64,000 bases of DNA from Tepidiphilus succinatimandens (GCF_006503695.1 NZ_SBIK01000007.1:50828-114827); one strand, 5' to 3'; shown: positions 1 to 9,206, counted from the stretch's first letter. The notes: generated from the letters alone by a model not told the origin. Numbers and translations are program-made.

Positions 1-816
1 AGCGATCGCCTCGCACAGCCGCACCCAGAATTTCTCTTCCAGCGCCCCGACGGCGAGGTGGCGCCCGTCGGCAGTCTCGTAGACGCCATAGCACGGCACC
101 CCGCCAGTGAGCAGCCCCGCACCGCGCGGTTCGCTGCGCCCTTCGACCAGCGCCTGCGCCAGAGGAAATACCAGATGCGCCCAGCTGGCCTCGGTCATGG
201 AGAGGTCGACGTGCGCGCCAACCCCGTCGCGCCGCGCCGCATGCACGGCGGCCACCACGGCCAGCGCCGCGTGCAGCGCCCCGCCCAGCAGGTCGGCGAT
301 CTGCAGGTTGCACTGCGCGGGCGGTCCACCGGCCGTGCCGGTCTGATGCAGCACCCCGGCGAGCGAGAGATAGTTGATGTCGTGCCCCGCCGCCTGCGCC
401 ATCGGCCCGTCCTGGCCGTAGCCGGAGATGGACACCAGCACGATGCGCGGATTGAGCGCGCGCATGGCGTCGAACCCCCAGCCGAGCCGCTCGAGCACGC
501 CGGGACGGAATCCTTCGAGCACCGCGTCGGCCTCGCGCAGACGCGCCGCGAACCACGCCCGCCCCTCCTCGCTCTTGAGATCGATGCGATGGATTTCCTT
601 GCGCGCATTGAGACGACGGTAAATGAAGGATTCGTCCTCCCCGGGCAGGCGCACGCCCAAACGCGCGGCGTCGTCGCCTTGGGGCGGCTCGACCTTGATC
701 ACGCGCGCACCGAGTTCGGCCAGATGCCAACCGGCCATCGGCCCCGGCAGCAGCAGCGAGAGATCGAGCACCGTCATGCCCGCAAGCAGAGGCATGGGCT
801 CAGTCATCTCAGTCAT
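1..816 (-). CDS. CaiB/BaiF family CoA-transferase (partial, C-terminus outside window)
   Basis: Family III CoA-transferase or alpha-methylacyl-CoA racemase-like enzyme; such proteins move CoA between organic acids or racemise 2-methylacyl-CoAs. The readable part (about 272 residues) starts MTEMTEPMPLLAGMTVLDLS and contains LLLPGPMAGWHLAELGARVIK, the typical N-terminal CoA-binding segment, then NLQIADLLGGA with the aspartate expected to carry the acyl group. The reading frame runs off the left edge, so about a third of a usual 390-400 residue protein is missing. I chose the ATG at 816, which has GGAGG four bases upstream and overlaps the end of the PaaK-like gene by 8 nt; an in-frame ATG at 807 is possible. 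It is the last visible gene of the acid uptake/activation operon. The substrate is not deducible. Confidence 0.85.
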   Translation of the reverse strand, partial: MTEMTEPMPLLAGMTVLDLSLLLPGPMAGWHLAELGARVIKVEPPQGDDAARLGVRLPGEDESFIYRRLNARKEIHRIDLKSEEGRAWFAARLREADAVLEGFRPGVLERLGWGFDAMRALNPRIVLVSISGYGQDGPMAQAAGHDINYLSLAGVLHQTGTAGGPPAQCNLQIADLLGGALHAALAVVAAVHAARRDGVGAHVDLSMTEASWAHLVFPLAQALVEGRSEPRGAGLLTGGVPCYGVYETADGRHLAVGALEEKFWVRLCEAIA

Positions 817-2071
817 ATTTCCTCCGATCATCGATCACCTTGCCGTCGTTCGGCAGGCTGCCTGGCGGCACGAAACGCACCTCGCCGCGCAGCTTGGTGA
901 TCTCGCGCAAGCTCGTCTCGATCGCCTGACGCAGATCGTCGTCCCCCTGCGCCACTTCGCACTCGAGAATCATGACGTCGGAGAGATTCGGATTCTCGAC
1001 CACCAACCGGGCGCGCCGCACTTCAGGGTGGCGCGAAGCCACCGCCAGCACCTGCGAGGGATGCACGAACATCCCTTTGACCTTGGTCGTCTGATCCGCC
1101 CGTCCGAGCCAGCCGCGGATGCGCGTGTTGGTGCGCCCGCAGGGCGAGATGCCGGGCAAGACGGCCGAGAGATCCCCCGTACCGAAGCGGATCAGGGGAT
1201 AGACCGGATTGAAGGTAGTGACCACCACCTCCCCCACCTCACCCTCGGGCACCGGTTCGCTCCCGCCCGGGCGCACGATCTCGACGATCACGTCCTCGTC
1301 GAGTACCAGCCCCTCGCGCGCCTCGGTCTCGTAGGCGACGAGGCCCAGATCCGCGGTGGCGTAGCCCTGATAGGCGTCGATGCCGGCTTCGGCCACTTCG
1401 CGCTGCAGTGCCGGAGGGAACGCTTCGCCAGAAACGAAAGCCTTGCGCAGGGAAAGCGCCACGCCTGCCTCACGGCACTTGTGGATCAGGATGCGCAGGA
1501 AGGAAGGTGTACCGGTGTAGGCATTCGGTTTCAAATCGGCGATCGCCTGTACCTGCAGTTCGGTCTGCCCGACTCCGGCCGGAAAGACGGTGCAGCCGAG
1601 CGCATGCGCACCGGTCTCCATCATGCTGCCCGCTGGCGTCATGTGATAGGAAAAAGTGTTCTGTACCAGATCCCCTTCGGCGAAACCGGCGGCGAAAAGG
1701 GCACGCGCCACGCGGTAATGATCCGGCCGGTTGCCCTCGGGCTCGTAGATCGGGCCGGGGGAAGCGAATACGCGCAGCACCTCCCGCCCCCACCCGGCAG
1801 CGGCGAAACCGCCGAACGGCCGCTCGCGCTGTTGCAGTTCCAGCAATTCCGACTTGCGCACCACCGGCAGCCGGGCGAGCGCCGCGCGCGAAGTGATCTC
1901 ACTTGGATCGATGTCGGCGAGCAATCTGGCGTAGGCCGGCGCATGCGCCTTGGCATGCGCGATCTGCGCCGGCAAGCGGGCAAAGAGATCGGCTTCACGC
2001 CGCTCCTGCGGCCAGGTCTCGCGCTCGTCGTAGTAGCGGCGCCGCGCCGCCCGAGTCGTCCCCTGGGTCAT
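809..2071 (-). CDS. Phenylacetate-CoA ligase-like AMP-dependent acid-CoA ligase (PaaK family)
   Basis: A 420-residue adenylate-forming enzyme of the PaaK type, predicted to activate an (aromatic) carboxylic acid to its CoA thioester with ATP. Diagnostic segments are SGEAFP and YQGYATADLGLVAYE in the middle (about residues 215-250), FGTGDLS before the hinge and GWLGRADQTTKVKGMFVHP near residue 320, the usual start of the PaaK C-terminal domain. It ends PNDGKVIDDRRKYD. Compared with authentic PaaK (about 430-440 residues) the length is normal, but the substrate cannot be read from sequence. The gene lies between livF and the CoA-transferase and overlaps the latter by 8 nt, so it is cotranscribed with the transporter. 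This arrangement suggests activation of the acid brought in by the ABC system (inference). Confidence 0.85.
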   Translation of the reverse strand: MTQGTTRAARRRYYDERETWPQERREADLFARLPAQIAHAKAHAPAYARLLADIDPSEITSRAALARLPVVRKSELLELQQRERPFGGFAAAGWGREVLRVFASPGPIYEPEGNRPDHYRVARALFAAGFAEGDLVQNTFSYHMTPAGSMMETGAHALGCTVFPAGVGQTELQVQAIADLKPNAYTGTPSFLRILIHKCREAGVALSLRKAFVSGEAFPPALQREVAEAGIDAYQGYATADLGLVAYETEAREGLVLDEDVIVEIVRPGGSEPVPEGEVGEVVVTTFNPVYPLIRFGTGDLSAVLPGISPCGRTNTRIRGWLGRADQTTKVKGMFVHPSQVLAVASRHPEVRRARLVVENPNLSDVMILECEVAQGDDDLRQAIETSLREITKLRGEVRFVPPGSLPNDGKVIDDRRKYD

Positions 2072-2083
2072 GTGTTCTCTCCG

Positions 2084-2920
2084 TCAAGACAGCCAGCGCT
2101 TGCGCCGACGATAATGTTTCACCTCGCGGAAGCTCTTGCGCCCCTGCGACGACAGACCGAGGTAGAACTCCTTCACGTCCTCGTTCTCGCGCAGTTCCTG
2201 AGCGTCGCCCTCCATCACCACGCGGCCGTTTTCCAGGATGTAGCCGAAATTGGCGTAGCGCAGCGCCACCATGGTGTTCTGTTCGGCGAGCAGAAAGCTC
2301 ACGTTTTCCTTGGCGTTGAGCTCATGCACGATTTCGAAAATCTCTTCGACCACCTGCGGCGCCAGGCCCATGGAAGGTTCGTCGAGCAGGATCATCTCGG
2401 GCGCGGCCATGAGCGCCCGGCCGATGGCGCACATCTGCTGCTCGCCGCCCGAGGTGTAGCCGGCCTGCGACTTGCGCCGCTCCTTGAGCCGGGGGAAGTA
2501 GTGATAGACGCGCTCGAGCGCCTGGCCGAGCTGGGCGCGCGAGAGCCTGCGCGTGTAGGCCCCGGTGAGAAGATTTTCCTCGATGGTGAGGTGCTCGAAA
2601 CAGTGCCGCCCCTCCATCACCTGGATGACACCCCGGCGCACCAGCTCGTTGGGCGTGAGATCATCCACGCGTTCCCCCTTGAAGCTGATCGAGCCTTTGG
2701 TCACCTCGCCGCGCTCGGCGCGCAGCAGGTTGGAGATGGCCTTGAGCGTGGTCGATTTGCCCGCCCCGTTCGCGCCGAGCAGGGCGACGACGCCGCCGCG
2801 CGGCACTTCGAGCGAGACGCCCTTGAGCACCAGGATCACGTGGTCGTAGATCACCTCGACGTTGTTGACGACGAGATAGGGTTCGCCGCCGGCGGCCCCG
2901 CGAAGCGCTTCAGCATTCAT
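2084..2920 (-). CDS. livF: Branched-chain amino acid type ABC transporter, ATP-binding protein LivF
   Basis: One of the two ATPases of a HAAT-family ABC importer. Walker A is GANGAGKST at residues 49-57, the signature is SGGEQQMCAIGRALM near 147-161 and Walker B is ILLDEPSMGLAP just after. With 278 residues it is longer than classical LivF (about 235), owing to an N-terminal lead-in of about 15 residues and a basic tail (KSFREVKHYRRRKRW). It is 68 nt downstream of the substrate-binding protein gene and 12 nt upstream of the PaaK-like gene. Because the operon also contains two acyl-CoA ligases and a CoA-transferase, I infer that the system imports aromatic or alicyclic acids rather than leucine; the fold alone does not tell. 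Confidence 0.92.
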   Translation of the reverse strand: MNAEALRGAAGGEPYLVVNNVEVIYDHVILVLKGVSLEVPRGGVVALLGANGAGKSTTLKAISNLLRAERGEVTKGSISFKGERVDDLTPNELVRRGVIQVMEGRHCFEHLTIEENLLTGAYTRRLSRAQLGQALERVYHYFPRLKERRKSQAGYTSGGEQQMCAIGRALMAAPEMILLDEPSMGLAPQVVEEIFEIVHELNAKENVSFLLAEQNTMVALRYANFGYILENGRVVMEGDAQELRENEDVKEFYLGLSSQGRKSFREVKHYRRRKRWLS

Positions 2921-2988
2921 GCCCAGCCCTCATCCTTGGCTCTCCTGTCCCCAAGCGCGGCGGCCCGTCGAGGACCGCCGCCAATGCC

Positions 2989-4320
2989 TCACTGCTCCTT
3001 GCTGCAATCACGCGGCGTGATGCCTTTTTCCTTGGCGTAGGCCGCCGCCGACTCTTCCACCAGCGAGCGCACCAGCTTGCGGTCTGGTTCGATCCAGTCG
3101 GAGACCGACACCCACTTCGTGCCGTCCCACTGCTGGAAGCGCACCCGCCCCGAGCCCTCGTGGTCGGCGCACGACAGTGCCAGCGCCGGCATCAGGCCCT
3201 TGGCGCCGATTGCCTCCAGCCGCTTCTCGTCGAGCTTGAGGTTTTCCAGCGCCCAGCGCATCTGCTCGCCGGTGACCGGCTTGCCCTTGCCGAATTTCTC
3301 CTGCGCGAGCCGCAGCGCTTCCACGTAGATGATGCCGTGGCCCACGCCGCGGTTGTAATAGGTGCTGCCGACGCGCTTGGGATCCTGCATATCGCCCTGG
3401 CCTTTGGCATAGACGAGCTTCTGGATGTCCTGGATGACGGCGAAGTCGGTGCCCGCCGGGTTGAACGCCCCGGCCACGAAGCCCTTGGCGGCATCGCCCG
3501 CCGGCACGACGTCCTCCTCGGCCCCGGACCACCACCAGCCCACGATCCGCTCGGCCGGGAAACCCGTGCGCGCCGCAGTCTTCAGGGCCGTCGGGTTCGA
3601 CACGCCATAGGTGAGCAGAATCACGTAATCCGGTCGCATCTGCCGGATCTGCAGCCACTGCGCCTGCTGCTCGTTGCCGGGCATGGCCACGGCGATCTTC
3701 TCGGTGGTGAAACCCCACTTCTGCGCCAAGCGGTCGAGCACGGGGAAAGGCTCCTTGCCCGGGGCGAAGTCGAGATAGAGCACGGCGATCTTCTTGCCCT
3801 TGAGCTTGTCCATGCCGCCCTCGCGCTGGCCGAGGTAGCCGACGATGGCCGAGGCCTGCGACCAGTAAGTGGCGATCATGGGGAAGACCCAGGGGAAGAC
3901 GCGCCCGTCGGCGGTGTCCGAGCGGCCGATGCCGATCGACAGCAGCGGGATCTTGTCCTGCGGCACGCGCTCGAACACGCCGAAGGTGATGCCGGTGGAG
4001 ACCGGGGCGAAGAGCACGTTCTGCTGATCCCCCTGTTTCTTCAGCCGCTCGTAGCACTCCACGCCGCGCGCGTTGTTGTATTCTGTCTCGCATTCCTGCC
4101 ACACGAGCTTGACACCATTGACCCCGCCCTCGCGCTCGTTGATGAGCTTCATGTAGTCGATCCAGCCGCCGAACACCCCCGTGCCGCCGGCCGCGTACGG
4201 TCCGACGCGATAGCTCGGCAAGCCGAGGTACTGTTCCGCCGCCTGCGCCGTACCCAGACCGGCCGCGCCCCAGACGGTGGCCGCCGCCACCGCCGTCAGC
4301 CATGCTTTTTTCAGTTTCAT
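2989..4320 (-). CDS. ABC transporter periplasmic substrate-binding protein (HAAT family)
   Basis: Type-I periplasmic binding protein of 443 residues feeding the LivFGHM-like transporter. It begins MKLKKAWLTAVAAATVWGAA, a Sec signal peptide with probable cleavage after the Ala-Gln-Ala near residue 26; the mature protein carries the ligand-binding-domain pattern (NVLFAPVSTGITFGVFERVP, PDYVILLTYGVSNPTA). I chose the ATG at 4320 because AGGAGG lies 7 nt upstream; the in-frame ATG at 4326 is only one base from that Shine-Dalgarno. The reading frame stays open to 4821, but that extension merely lies antisense-like within livM. At 443 residues it is larger than leucine-binding LivJ/K (about 367), as is common for binding proteins in aromatic-acid loci (inference). 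Confidence 0.9.
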   Translation of the reverse strand: MKLKKAWLTAVAAATVWGAAGLGTAQAAEQYLGLPSYRVGPYAAGGTGVFGGWIDYMKLINEREGGVNGVKLVWQECETEYNNARGVECYERLKKQGDQQNVLFAPVSTGITFGVFERVPQDKIPLLSIGIGRSDTADGRVFPWVFPMIATYWSQASAIVGYLGQREGGMDKLKGKKIAVLYLDFAPGKEPFPVLDRLAQKWGFTTEKIAVAMPGNEQQAQWLQIRQMRPDYVILLTYGVSNPTALKTAARTGFPAERIVGWWWSGAEEDVVPAGDAAKGFVAGAFNPAGTDFAVIQDIQKLVYAKGQGDMQDPKRVGSTYYNRGVGHGIIYVEALRLAQEKFGKGKPVTGEQMRWALENLKLDEKRLEAIGAKGLMPALALSCADHEGSGRVRFQQWDGTKWVSVSDWIEPDRKLVRSLVEESAAAYAKEKGITPRDCSKEQ

Positions 4321-4373
4321 CGCCATGCCTCCTCTTGGTGTGGTGAAACGCCCGCGCCGTCGACCGCCTCCGC

Positions 4374-5441
4374 TCAGTGCGGGAAAGGCCACAGGCGCAG
4401 TTTCTCCTTGCCGATCTGCCACAGGCGGGTGAGGCCGTGCGGCTCGACGATCAGGAAGAAGATGATGAGCACGCCGAACACGATCAACTCCAGGTTCGAG
4501 GCGAGCGTGGCCGGGACGAGCGCCCCGACCGAAGTGTGCATCAGCACGTTGAGTCCCACCGGCAGCAACAGGATGAAGGCCGCGCCGAGAAAAGCCCCCA
4601 GCACCGAACCCATCCCACCGATGATGATCATGAAGAGGATCTTGAAGGAAAGATCGAGCCCGAAGCCATCGGGCTCCACCGTGCCGAGGTAGGTGTAGGC
4701 GTAGAGCCCGCCGGCGATGCCGCAGTAAAAGGAAGAGACGGCGAAGGCGAGCAGCTTGGTCTTCATGAGCGGAATGCCGATCACCTCGGCCGCCACGTCC
4801 ATGTCGCGCACCGCCATCCACGAGCGGCCCGTGTTGGTGCGCGCGAGATTCTTCGCCACCAGGGCGAGCAGCGAGACGATGGCGAGCGTGAGCAGATACT
4901 TGCGCGCCGGCGTATCGAAAGCGAAGCCGAAGATCTCGATGCGCTGCGCGGTGATGATGCCGGAGGAAGAATAGTTGGAGAACCAGGGAAACTTGGCGAG
5001 CGCCCAGACGATGAAGAACTGCGCCGCCAGCGTAGCCATGGCGAGGTAGAAACCCTTGATGCGCAGCGAAGGCAGGCCGAAGACGACCCCCACGGCCGCC
5101 GCGCTCAGCCCGCCGAGGACGAGTCCCACCAGGAAAGGCAGCCCGTCGAGGCGCAGCAAGAAATTGTAAGTGGCGTACGCCCCCACGGCCATGAAGGCCC
5201 CCGTGCCCAGCGACAGCTGCCCGGCGTAACCGGTGAGGATGTTGAGCCCCAGGGCAGCGAGGGCGAACACCAGTACCGGCGTGAGCACCGCCTGCAGCCA
5301 GTATTCGCTCGCCACGAAGGGCGCGACGAAGAACGCCGCAGCCACGAGCGCCGCCATGACGATGCGGTCCTGCTTGATGGGGAAAATCTGCTGATCTTCC
5401 TCGTAGCTCGCCTTGAACTGTCCCGCCTCGCGATAGATCAT
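4374..5441 (-). CDS. livM: Branched-chain amino acid type ABC transporter permease LivM
   Basis: Inner-membrane permease of 355 residues, paired with LivH. It has a soluble N-terminal stretch (to about residue 25) followed by multiple hydrophobic helices, e.g. IVMAALVAAAFFVAPFVA and LTPVLVFALAALGLNILTGY; the segment LNILTGYAGQLSLGTGAFMAVGAY is the family hallmark. IIGGMGSVLGAFLGA near residue 270 is the conserved cytoplasmic loop contacting the ATPases. GGGAGGAACGTGAG precedes the ATG. It lies 21 nt downstream of livH and 53 nt upstream of the binding-protein gene, in the order synthetase-G-H-M-binding protein-F. Confidence 0.93.
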   Translation of the reverse strand: MIYREAGQFKASYEEDQQIFPIKQDRIVMAALVAAAFFVAPFVASEYWLQAVLTPVLVFALAALGLNILTGYAGQLSLGTGAFMAVGAYATYNFLLRLDGLPFLVGLVLGGLSAAAVGVVFGLPSLRIKGFYLAMATLAAQFFIVWALAKFPWFSNYSSSGIITAQRIEIFGFAFDTPARKYLLTLAIVSLLALVAKNLARTNTGRSWMAVRDMDVAAEVIGIPLMKTKLLAFAVSSFYCGIAGGLYAYTYLGTVEPDGFGLDLSFKILFMIIIGGMGSVLGAFLGAAFILLLPVGLNVLMHTSVGALVPATLASNLELIVFGVLIIFFLIVEPHGLTRLWQIGKEKLRLWPFPH

Positions 5442-5462
5442 CTCACGTTCCTCCCGATACCG

Positions 5463-6389
5463 TCAGACGCGGTCGATGTGTTTTTCGCCGAAGAGCCCCT
5501 CGGGCCGGATCAGCAGGAAGACGAGCGCCAACACGTAGGGAAACCACGAATCGATCCCCCCGCCCACGAAAGGCCCGAGATACACTTCGGCCAGTTTCTC
5601 GCTCGCCCCGATGATGAGCCCGCCGACGATGGCGCCGGGCACCGAAGTGAGCCCGCCGAGGATCAGCACCGGCAGCGCCTTGAGCGCCGTATAGGTGAGC
5701 GCGAACTGTACGCCGTTGCGCGAGCCCCACACCAGCCCGGCCACGATGGCCACGAACCCGGCCACCGCCCACACGATCACCCAGATGCGCTGCAGCGGAA
5801 TGCCGATCGACAGCGCCGCCTGGTGATCGTCCGCCACCGCCCGCAGCGCCCGCCCCACCTTGGTGTATTGGAAGAAGAGCGCGAGCACCGCCACCAGCAC
5901 CCCGGCCACCGTGGCTGCGACGAGATCGAACTTGGAGATCATGAGGTTGTAGCGCTCGAGCAGCCCCATCACCGGCTCGTCGGCGATGCCCAGATCCAGC
6001 CCACGCACCACCGCCCCCCACATACCTTGCGCCACCCCCTCGATGAGGTAGCTGAGCCCGATGGTGGCCATGAAGAGGGTGATCGCCGGCTGATTGACGA
6101 GCTTGCGCAGCATGAAGCGCTCCACCAGCCAGGCGAGCAGCACCATGACGACGGCGGTGAGTAGCAGCGCGATCCAGAAAAGCCCCGCCCACTCGGGCGA
6201 AAGCCCCAGCCAGGCCGGCAGACGCTCGGTGAGCCCCACGAACGTGAGCGCGGCGAAGAAGACCATCGCCCCCTGGGCGAAATTGAGCACGCCGGACGCC
6301 TTGAAGATGAGCACGAATCCCAGCGCCACCAGGGCATAGAGCATGCCGGCCAGCAGACCGCCGATCAGCACTTCCAGAAAGAATCCCAT
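5463..6389 (-). CDS. livH: Branched-chain amino acid type ABC transporter permease LivH
   Basis: Inner-membrane permease of 308 residues. Family-typical pieces are LLAGMLYALVALGFVLIFKASGVLNFAQG at the N-terminus (the FKxSGVLNFAQG motif) and LGGLTSVPGAIVGGLIIG near residue 255, the ATPase-contact loop. Around eight hydrophobic helices are visible, and the length matches LivH (about 300). A strong GAGGAGGAG Shine-Dalgarno sits upstream of ATG 6389. It is 13 nt downstream of livG and 21 nt upstream of livM. It should form the heterodimeric channel with LivM. Confidence 0.93.
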   Translation of the reverse strand: MGFFLEVLIGGLLAGMLYALVALGFVLIFKASGVLNFAQGAMVFFAALTFVGLTERLPAWLGLSPEWAGLFWIALLLTAVVMVLLAWLVERFMLRKLVNQPAITLFMATIGLSYLIEGVAQGMWGAVVRGLDLGIADEPVMGLLERYNLMISKFDLVAATVAGVLVAVLALFFQYTKVGRALRAVADDHQAALSIGIPLQRIWVIVWAVAGFVAIVAGLVWGSRNGVQFALTYTALKALPVLILGGLTSVPGAIVGGLIIGASEKLAEVYLGPFVGGGIDSWFPYVLALVFLLIRPEGLFGEKHIDRV

Positions 6390-6402
6390 CGTCCGCTCCT
6401 CC

Positions 6403-7185
6403 TCAATGCCCGGCGCCGAGATAGGCTTCGATCACGACCGGATCGTTGCGCACCTCATCGGGCGGCCCGTCGCCGATCTTGCGGCCGTAATCGAGCACCA
6501 CCACCCGGTCGGAGATGTCCATCACCACGCCCATGTCGTGCTCGATGAGCACGATGGTGGTGCCCAACTGCTCGTTCACGTCGAGGATGAAGCGGCACAT
6601 GTCCTGCTTCTCCTCCACGTTCATGCCGGCCATGGGCTCGTCGAGCAGCAGCAGCGACGGCTCGGCCGCCAGCGCCCGGGCGAGCTCCACCCGCTTTTGC
6701 AGGCCGTAGGGCAGGCGCCCCACCGGCGTCTTGCGGATGTTCTGGATCTCGAGGAAATCGATGATCTCCTCGACGCGCTTGCGATGCGCGATCTCCTCGC
6801 GCCGGCTCGGCCCCCAGTAGAGCGCATTCCACAGGAAATTTCGCCGCATCATGAGGTTGCGACCGGTCATGATGTTGTCGAGCACCGTCATGCCCTTGAA
6901 GAGCGCGATGTTCTGAAAGGTGCGGGCGATGCCCTGCGCCGCCGCCTCGTGCGGGTTCATTCGCCGCCGCTCCTGGCCACGGAAGACGATGCGCCCCTGC
7001 TGCGGGTGATACACCCCGTTGATGACGTTGAGCATGGAGCTCTTGCCCGCGCCGTTGGGGCCGATGATGGCGCGGATCTCGCCCTCGCGCACGTCGAAAC
7101 TGATGTTGGTGAGCGCCTTGACCCCGCCGAACGACAGCGAAATGTTCTGCAGATCGAGGATCACGTCGCCGATGACTCGCGCCAT
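6403..7185 (-). CDS. livG: Branched-chain amino acid type ABC transporter, ATP-binding protein LivG
   Basis: Second ATPase of the importer, 260 residues. Walker A is GPNGAGKSS (residues about 42-50; serine replaces the last threonine), the Q-loop region follows, and Walker B is LLLLDEPMAGM near residue 180 with an H-switch in IEHDMGVVM. The signature is degenerate: LPYGLQKRVELARALA in place of LSGGQ, which is common in LivG proteins. The C-terminal PDEVRNDPVVIEAYLGAGH is the BCA_ABC C-terminal motif typical of LivG. AAGGAGGAGG precedes the ATG. It lies 11 nt after the acyl-CoA synthetase gene and before livH. Confidence 0.93.
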   Translation of the reverse strand: MARVIGDVILDLQNISLSFGGVKALTNISFDVREGEIRAIIGPNGAGKSSMLNVINGVYHPQQGRIVFRGQERRRMNPHEAAAQGIARTFQNIALFKGMTVLDNIMTGRNLMMRRNFLWNALYWGPSRREEIAHRKRVEEIIDFLEIQNIRKTPVGRLPYGLQKRVELARALAAEPSLLLLDEPMAGMNVEEKQDMCRFILDVNEQLGTTIVLIEHDMGVVMDISDRVVVLDYGRKIGDGPPDEVRNDPVVIEAYLGAGH

Positions 7186-7196
7186 TTCCTCCTCCT

Positions 7197-9176
7197 TCAG
7201 CCTTGCGCGCGCGGCGAGGGCGGAAAGACCTTCGCGTCGCGGATGCGCACCTCGGCGGCGATCTTGCCGGCGCGCCCGTCCTCGTACTTGACCGCCGTCT
7301 CGATGTATTGGCTGTCCTTGCCGGCATAGAGCGCCTCGACCAGCACGGCATACTTCTCGGCGATGAAGCGCCGGCGCACCTTGCGCGTGCGGGTGAGCTC
7401 CTCGTCGTCGGCATCGAGCTCCTTGTGCAGGATGAGGAAACGCCGGATCTGCGAGCCGCTCATCTGCGGATCGTGGCTCAGGTCTTCATTGACCTCTTCC
7501 ACGCACTGCTGGATCAAATCGTAGACGGCCGGCTGCTGCGCCAGATCGGTGTAGCCCGAATAGGCGAGCCCCCGGCGCTCGGCCCAGTTGCCCACCGCCT
7601 CCAGGTCGATGTTGATGAAGGCGGTCACGTAAGGGCGATCGTGCCCGAAGGCCACCGCCTCCTTGATGAGGGGGAAGAACTTGAGCTTGTTCTCGATGTA
7701 GTTGGGCGCGAATATCGAGCCGTCCTTGAGCCTTCCCACGTCCTTGGCCCGGTCGATGATCTTGAGGTGCCCATCCTCGTCGAAGAAGCCCGCATCCCCG
7801 GTCATGAAGTAGCCTTCTTCGTCGAAGGCCTCGGCCGTATCCTGCGGCCGCTTGTAGTAGGCCTTGAGCAGCATCGGACCGCGCACGCGGATCTCGCCGT
7901 TGTCGGCGATTTTCACCTCCACCCCAGGGGCGGGCTTGCCCACCGAGTCGAGCTTGACCTCGCCGTCGGGTTGCAGGCAGACGTAGGCGCAGGTCTCCGT
8001 CTGACCGTAGAGCTGCTTGAGGTTGATGCCGATCGAGCGGTAGAAACGGAAGAGATCCGGCCCGATCGCCGCCCCGGCCGTATAGGCCACGCGCAGGCGC
8101 GACAGGCCGAGCACGTTGCGCAGCGGCCCATAGACCAGGATCTCGCCCAAGGCGTAGTGCAGGCGCTGCAGCAGCGGCACCGGCCTGCCTTCGAGGATCT
8201 GGATGCCGCAGCGCTCGGCCACCTTCATGAAATGGCGGAACATCGCCTGCTTCAAACGCCCGGCATCCTCCATGCGGATCCACACCTGCGTGCGCAGGTT
8301 CTCGAACACGCGCGGCGGGGCGAAGTAGTACGTGGGACCGATCTCGCGCAGATCGGTCATCACCGTCTCGCTCGACTCGGGGCAATTGATGGTGAAGCCT
8401 GCCGCGTAAGCCTGGGCATAAGAGAAAAGATGGTCCCCCACCCAGGCCATCGGCAGGTAGGAGAGCACTTCCTCGCGGTCGGTGAGGTGGTCGAACTGCA
8501 CCCCGCCCATGCCGGCGAAGAGGAACGCCCGATGCGTCTGGCACACCCCCTTGGGCTTGCCAGTAGTGCCCGACGTGTAGAGCATCACCGAGACGTCGTC
8601 GCTCTCCCCTTTCTCGATCTCCTCGTCGACGAAATCGGGCTGGTTGCGGTCGTGGATGCGCCCGGCCTCCAGGAGCTCGTCCAGCCCCTGCAGCAGCGGC
8701 TGGGTGTAATGGCGCATGCCACGCGGATCGTCGTAGAAGATGCGCTCGAGCGAGGGCAGGCGGTCGAGGATCTCGAGGAGCTTGTCGACCTGCTCCTGAT
8801 CCTCCACCACCGCCATCTTGACCTCGGCATCCTGCAGCACGTAGGCCATCTCCTCGGCGATCGCATCTTGGTAGAGCAGCACCGGGATGCCCCCCAGACA
8901 TTGCGCCGCGGCCACCGCCAGGTAGAGGCGTGGCCGGTTGTCGCCGACGATGGCCAGGCGATCGCCACGCCGGAATCCCGCCTCGGCCAGCCCGCAGGCG
9001 AGCGCGCGCACCTGGGCGTAGCACTCGCCCCAGGTGTAGGTTTGCCAGATGCCGTATTCCTTCTCGCGGATCGCCGGCCGGTCGGCGCGTACGCGGGCGT
9101 GATGCCGCAGCAGGCGCGGAAAAGTCTCCAGACCCGGAATGATCGCAGGGGCATGCGGTTTCGTGCCCTCGGCCAT
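7197..9176 (-). CDS. Long-chain-type acyl-CoA synthetase (AMP-binding), first gene of the uptake operon
   Basis: Adenylate-forming ligase of 659 residues, similar in size to FadD15/ACSL-type long-chain synthetases. It has the P-loop-like motif LYTSGTTGKPKGV near residue 195, the A5-type YGQTETCAYVCL around 395 and YFMTGDAGFFDEDGHLKIIDRAKD near 465. Such enzymes convert a free acid, ATP and CoA to acyl-CoA, AMP and PPi at the membrane. I chose ATG 9176 because GGAGGAGG lies about 9-12 nt upstream; the frame is open to 9341, but that lead-in is not protein-like. It is the first gene of the minus-strand operon, divergent from tonB. The substrate is unknown; context suggests ring-containing or branched acids (inference). 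Confidence 0.88.
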   Translation of the reverse strand: MAEGTKPHAPAIIPGLETFPRLLRHHARVRADRPAIREKEYGIWQTYTWGECYAQVRALACGLAEAGFRRGDRLAIVGDNRPRLYLAVAAAQCLGGIPVLLYQDAIAEEMAYVLQDAEVKMAVVEDQEQVDKLLEILDRLPSLERIFYDDPRGMRHYTQPLLQGLDELLEAGRIHDRNQPDFVDEEIEKGESDDVSVMLYTSGTTGKPKGVCQTHRAFLFAGMGGVQFDHLTDREEVLSYLPMAWVGDHLFSYAQAYAAGFTINCPESSETVMTDLREIGPTYYFAPPRVFENLRTQVWIRMEDAGRLKQAMFRHFMKVAERCGIQILEGRPVPLLQRLHYALGEILVYGPLRNVLGLSRLRVAYTAGAAIGPDLFRFYRSIGINLKQLYGQTETCAYVCLQPDGEVKLDSVGKPAPGVEVKIADNGEIRVRGPMLLKAYYKRPQDTAEAFDEEGYFMTGDAGFFDEDGHLKIIDRAKDVGRLKDGSIFAPNYIENKLKFFPLIKEAVAFGHDRPYVTAFINIDLEAVGNWAERRGLAYSGYTDLAQQPAVYDLIQQCVEEVNEDLSHDPQMSGSQIRRFLILHKELDADDEELTRTRKVRRRFIAEKYAVLVEALYAGKDSQYIETAVKYEDGRAGKIAAEVRIRDAKVFPPSPRAQG

Positions 9177-9206
9177 GCCAACCCTCCTCCAATCCGATGA
9201 GCGTGT

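Noticed and set aside
623..3040. Very long plus-strand open frame opposite the PaaK-like and livF genes
   Set aside because: It mirrors the codon pattern of real minus-strand genes with strong motifs; its translation is His/Arg/Gly rich without recognisable domains.
4321..4821. N-terminal extension of the periplasmic binding protein
   Set aside because: A signal peptide and well-spaced AGGAGG define the start at 4320; the extension only reads through livM DNA.
4377..6164. Long plus-strand open frame opposite livM and livH
   Set aside because: Composition dominated by Glu/His/Arg, the mirror of hydrophobic codons; no ribosome site and no domain.
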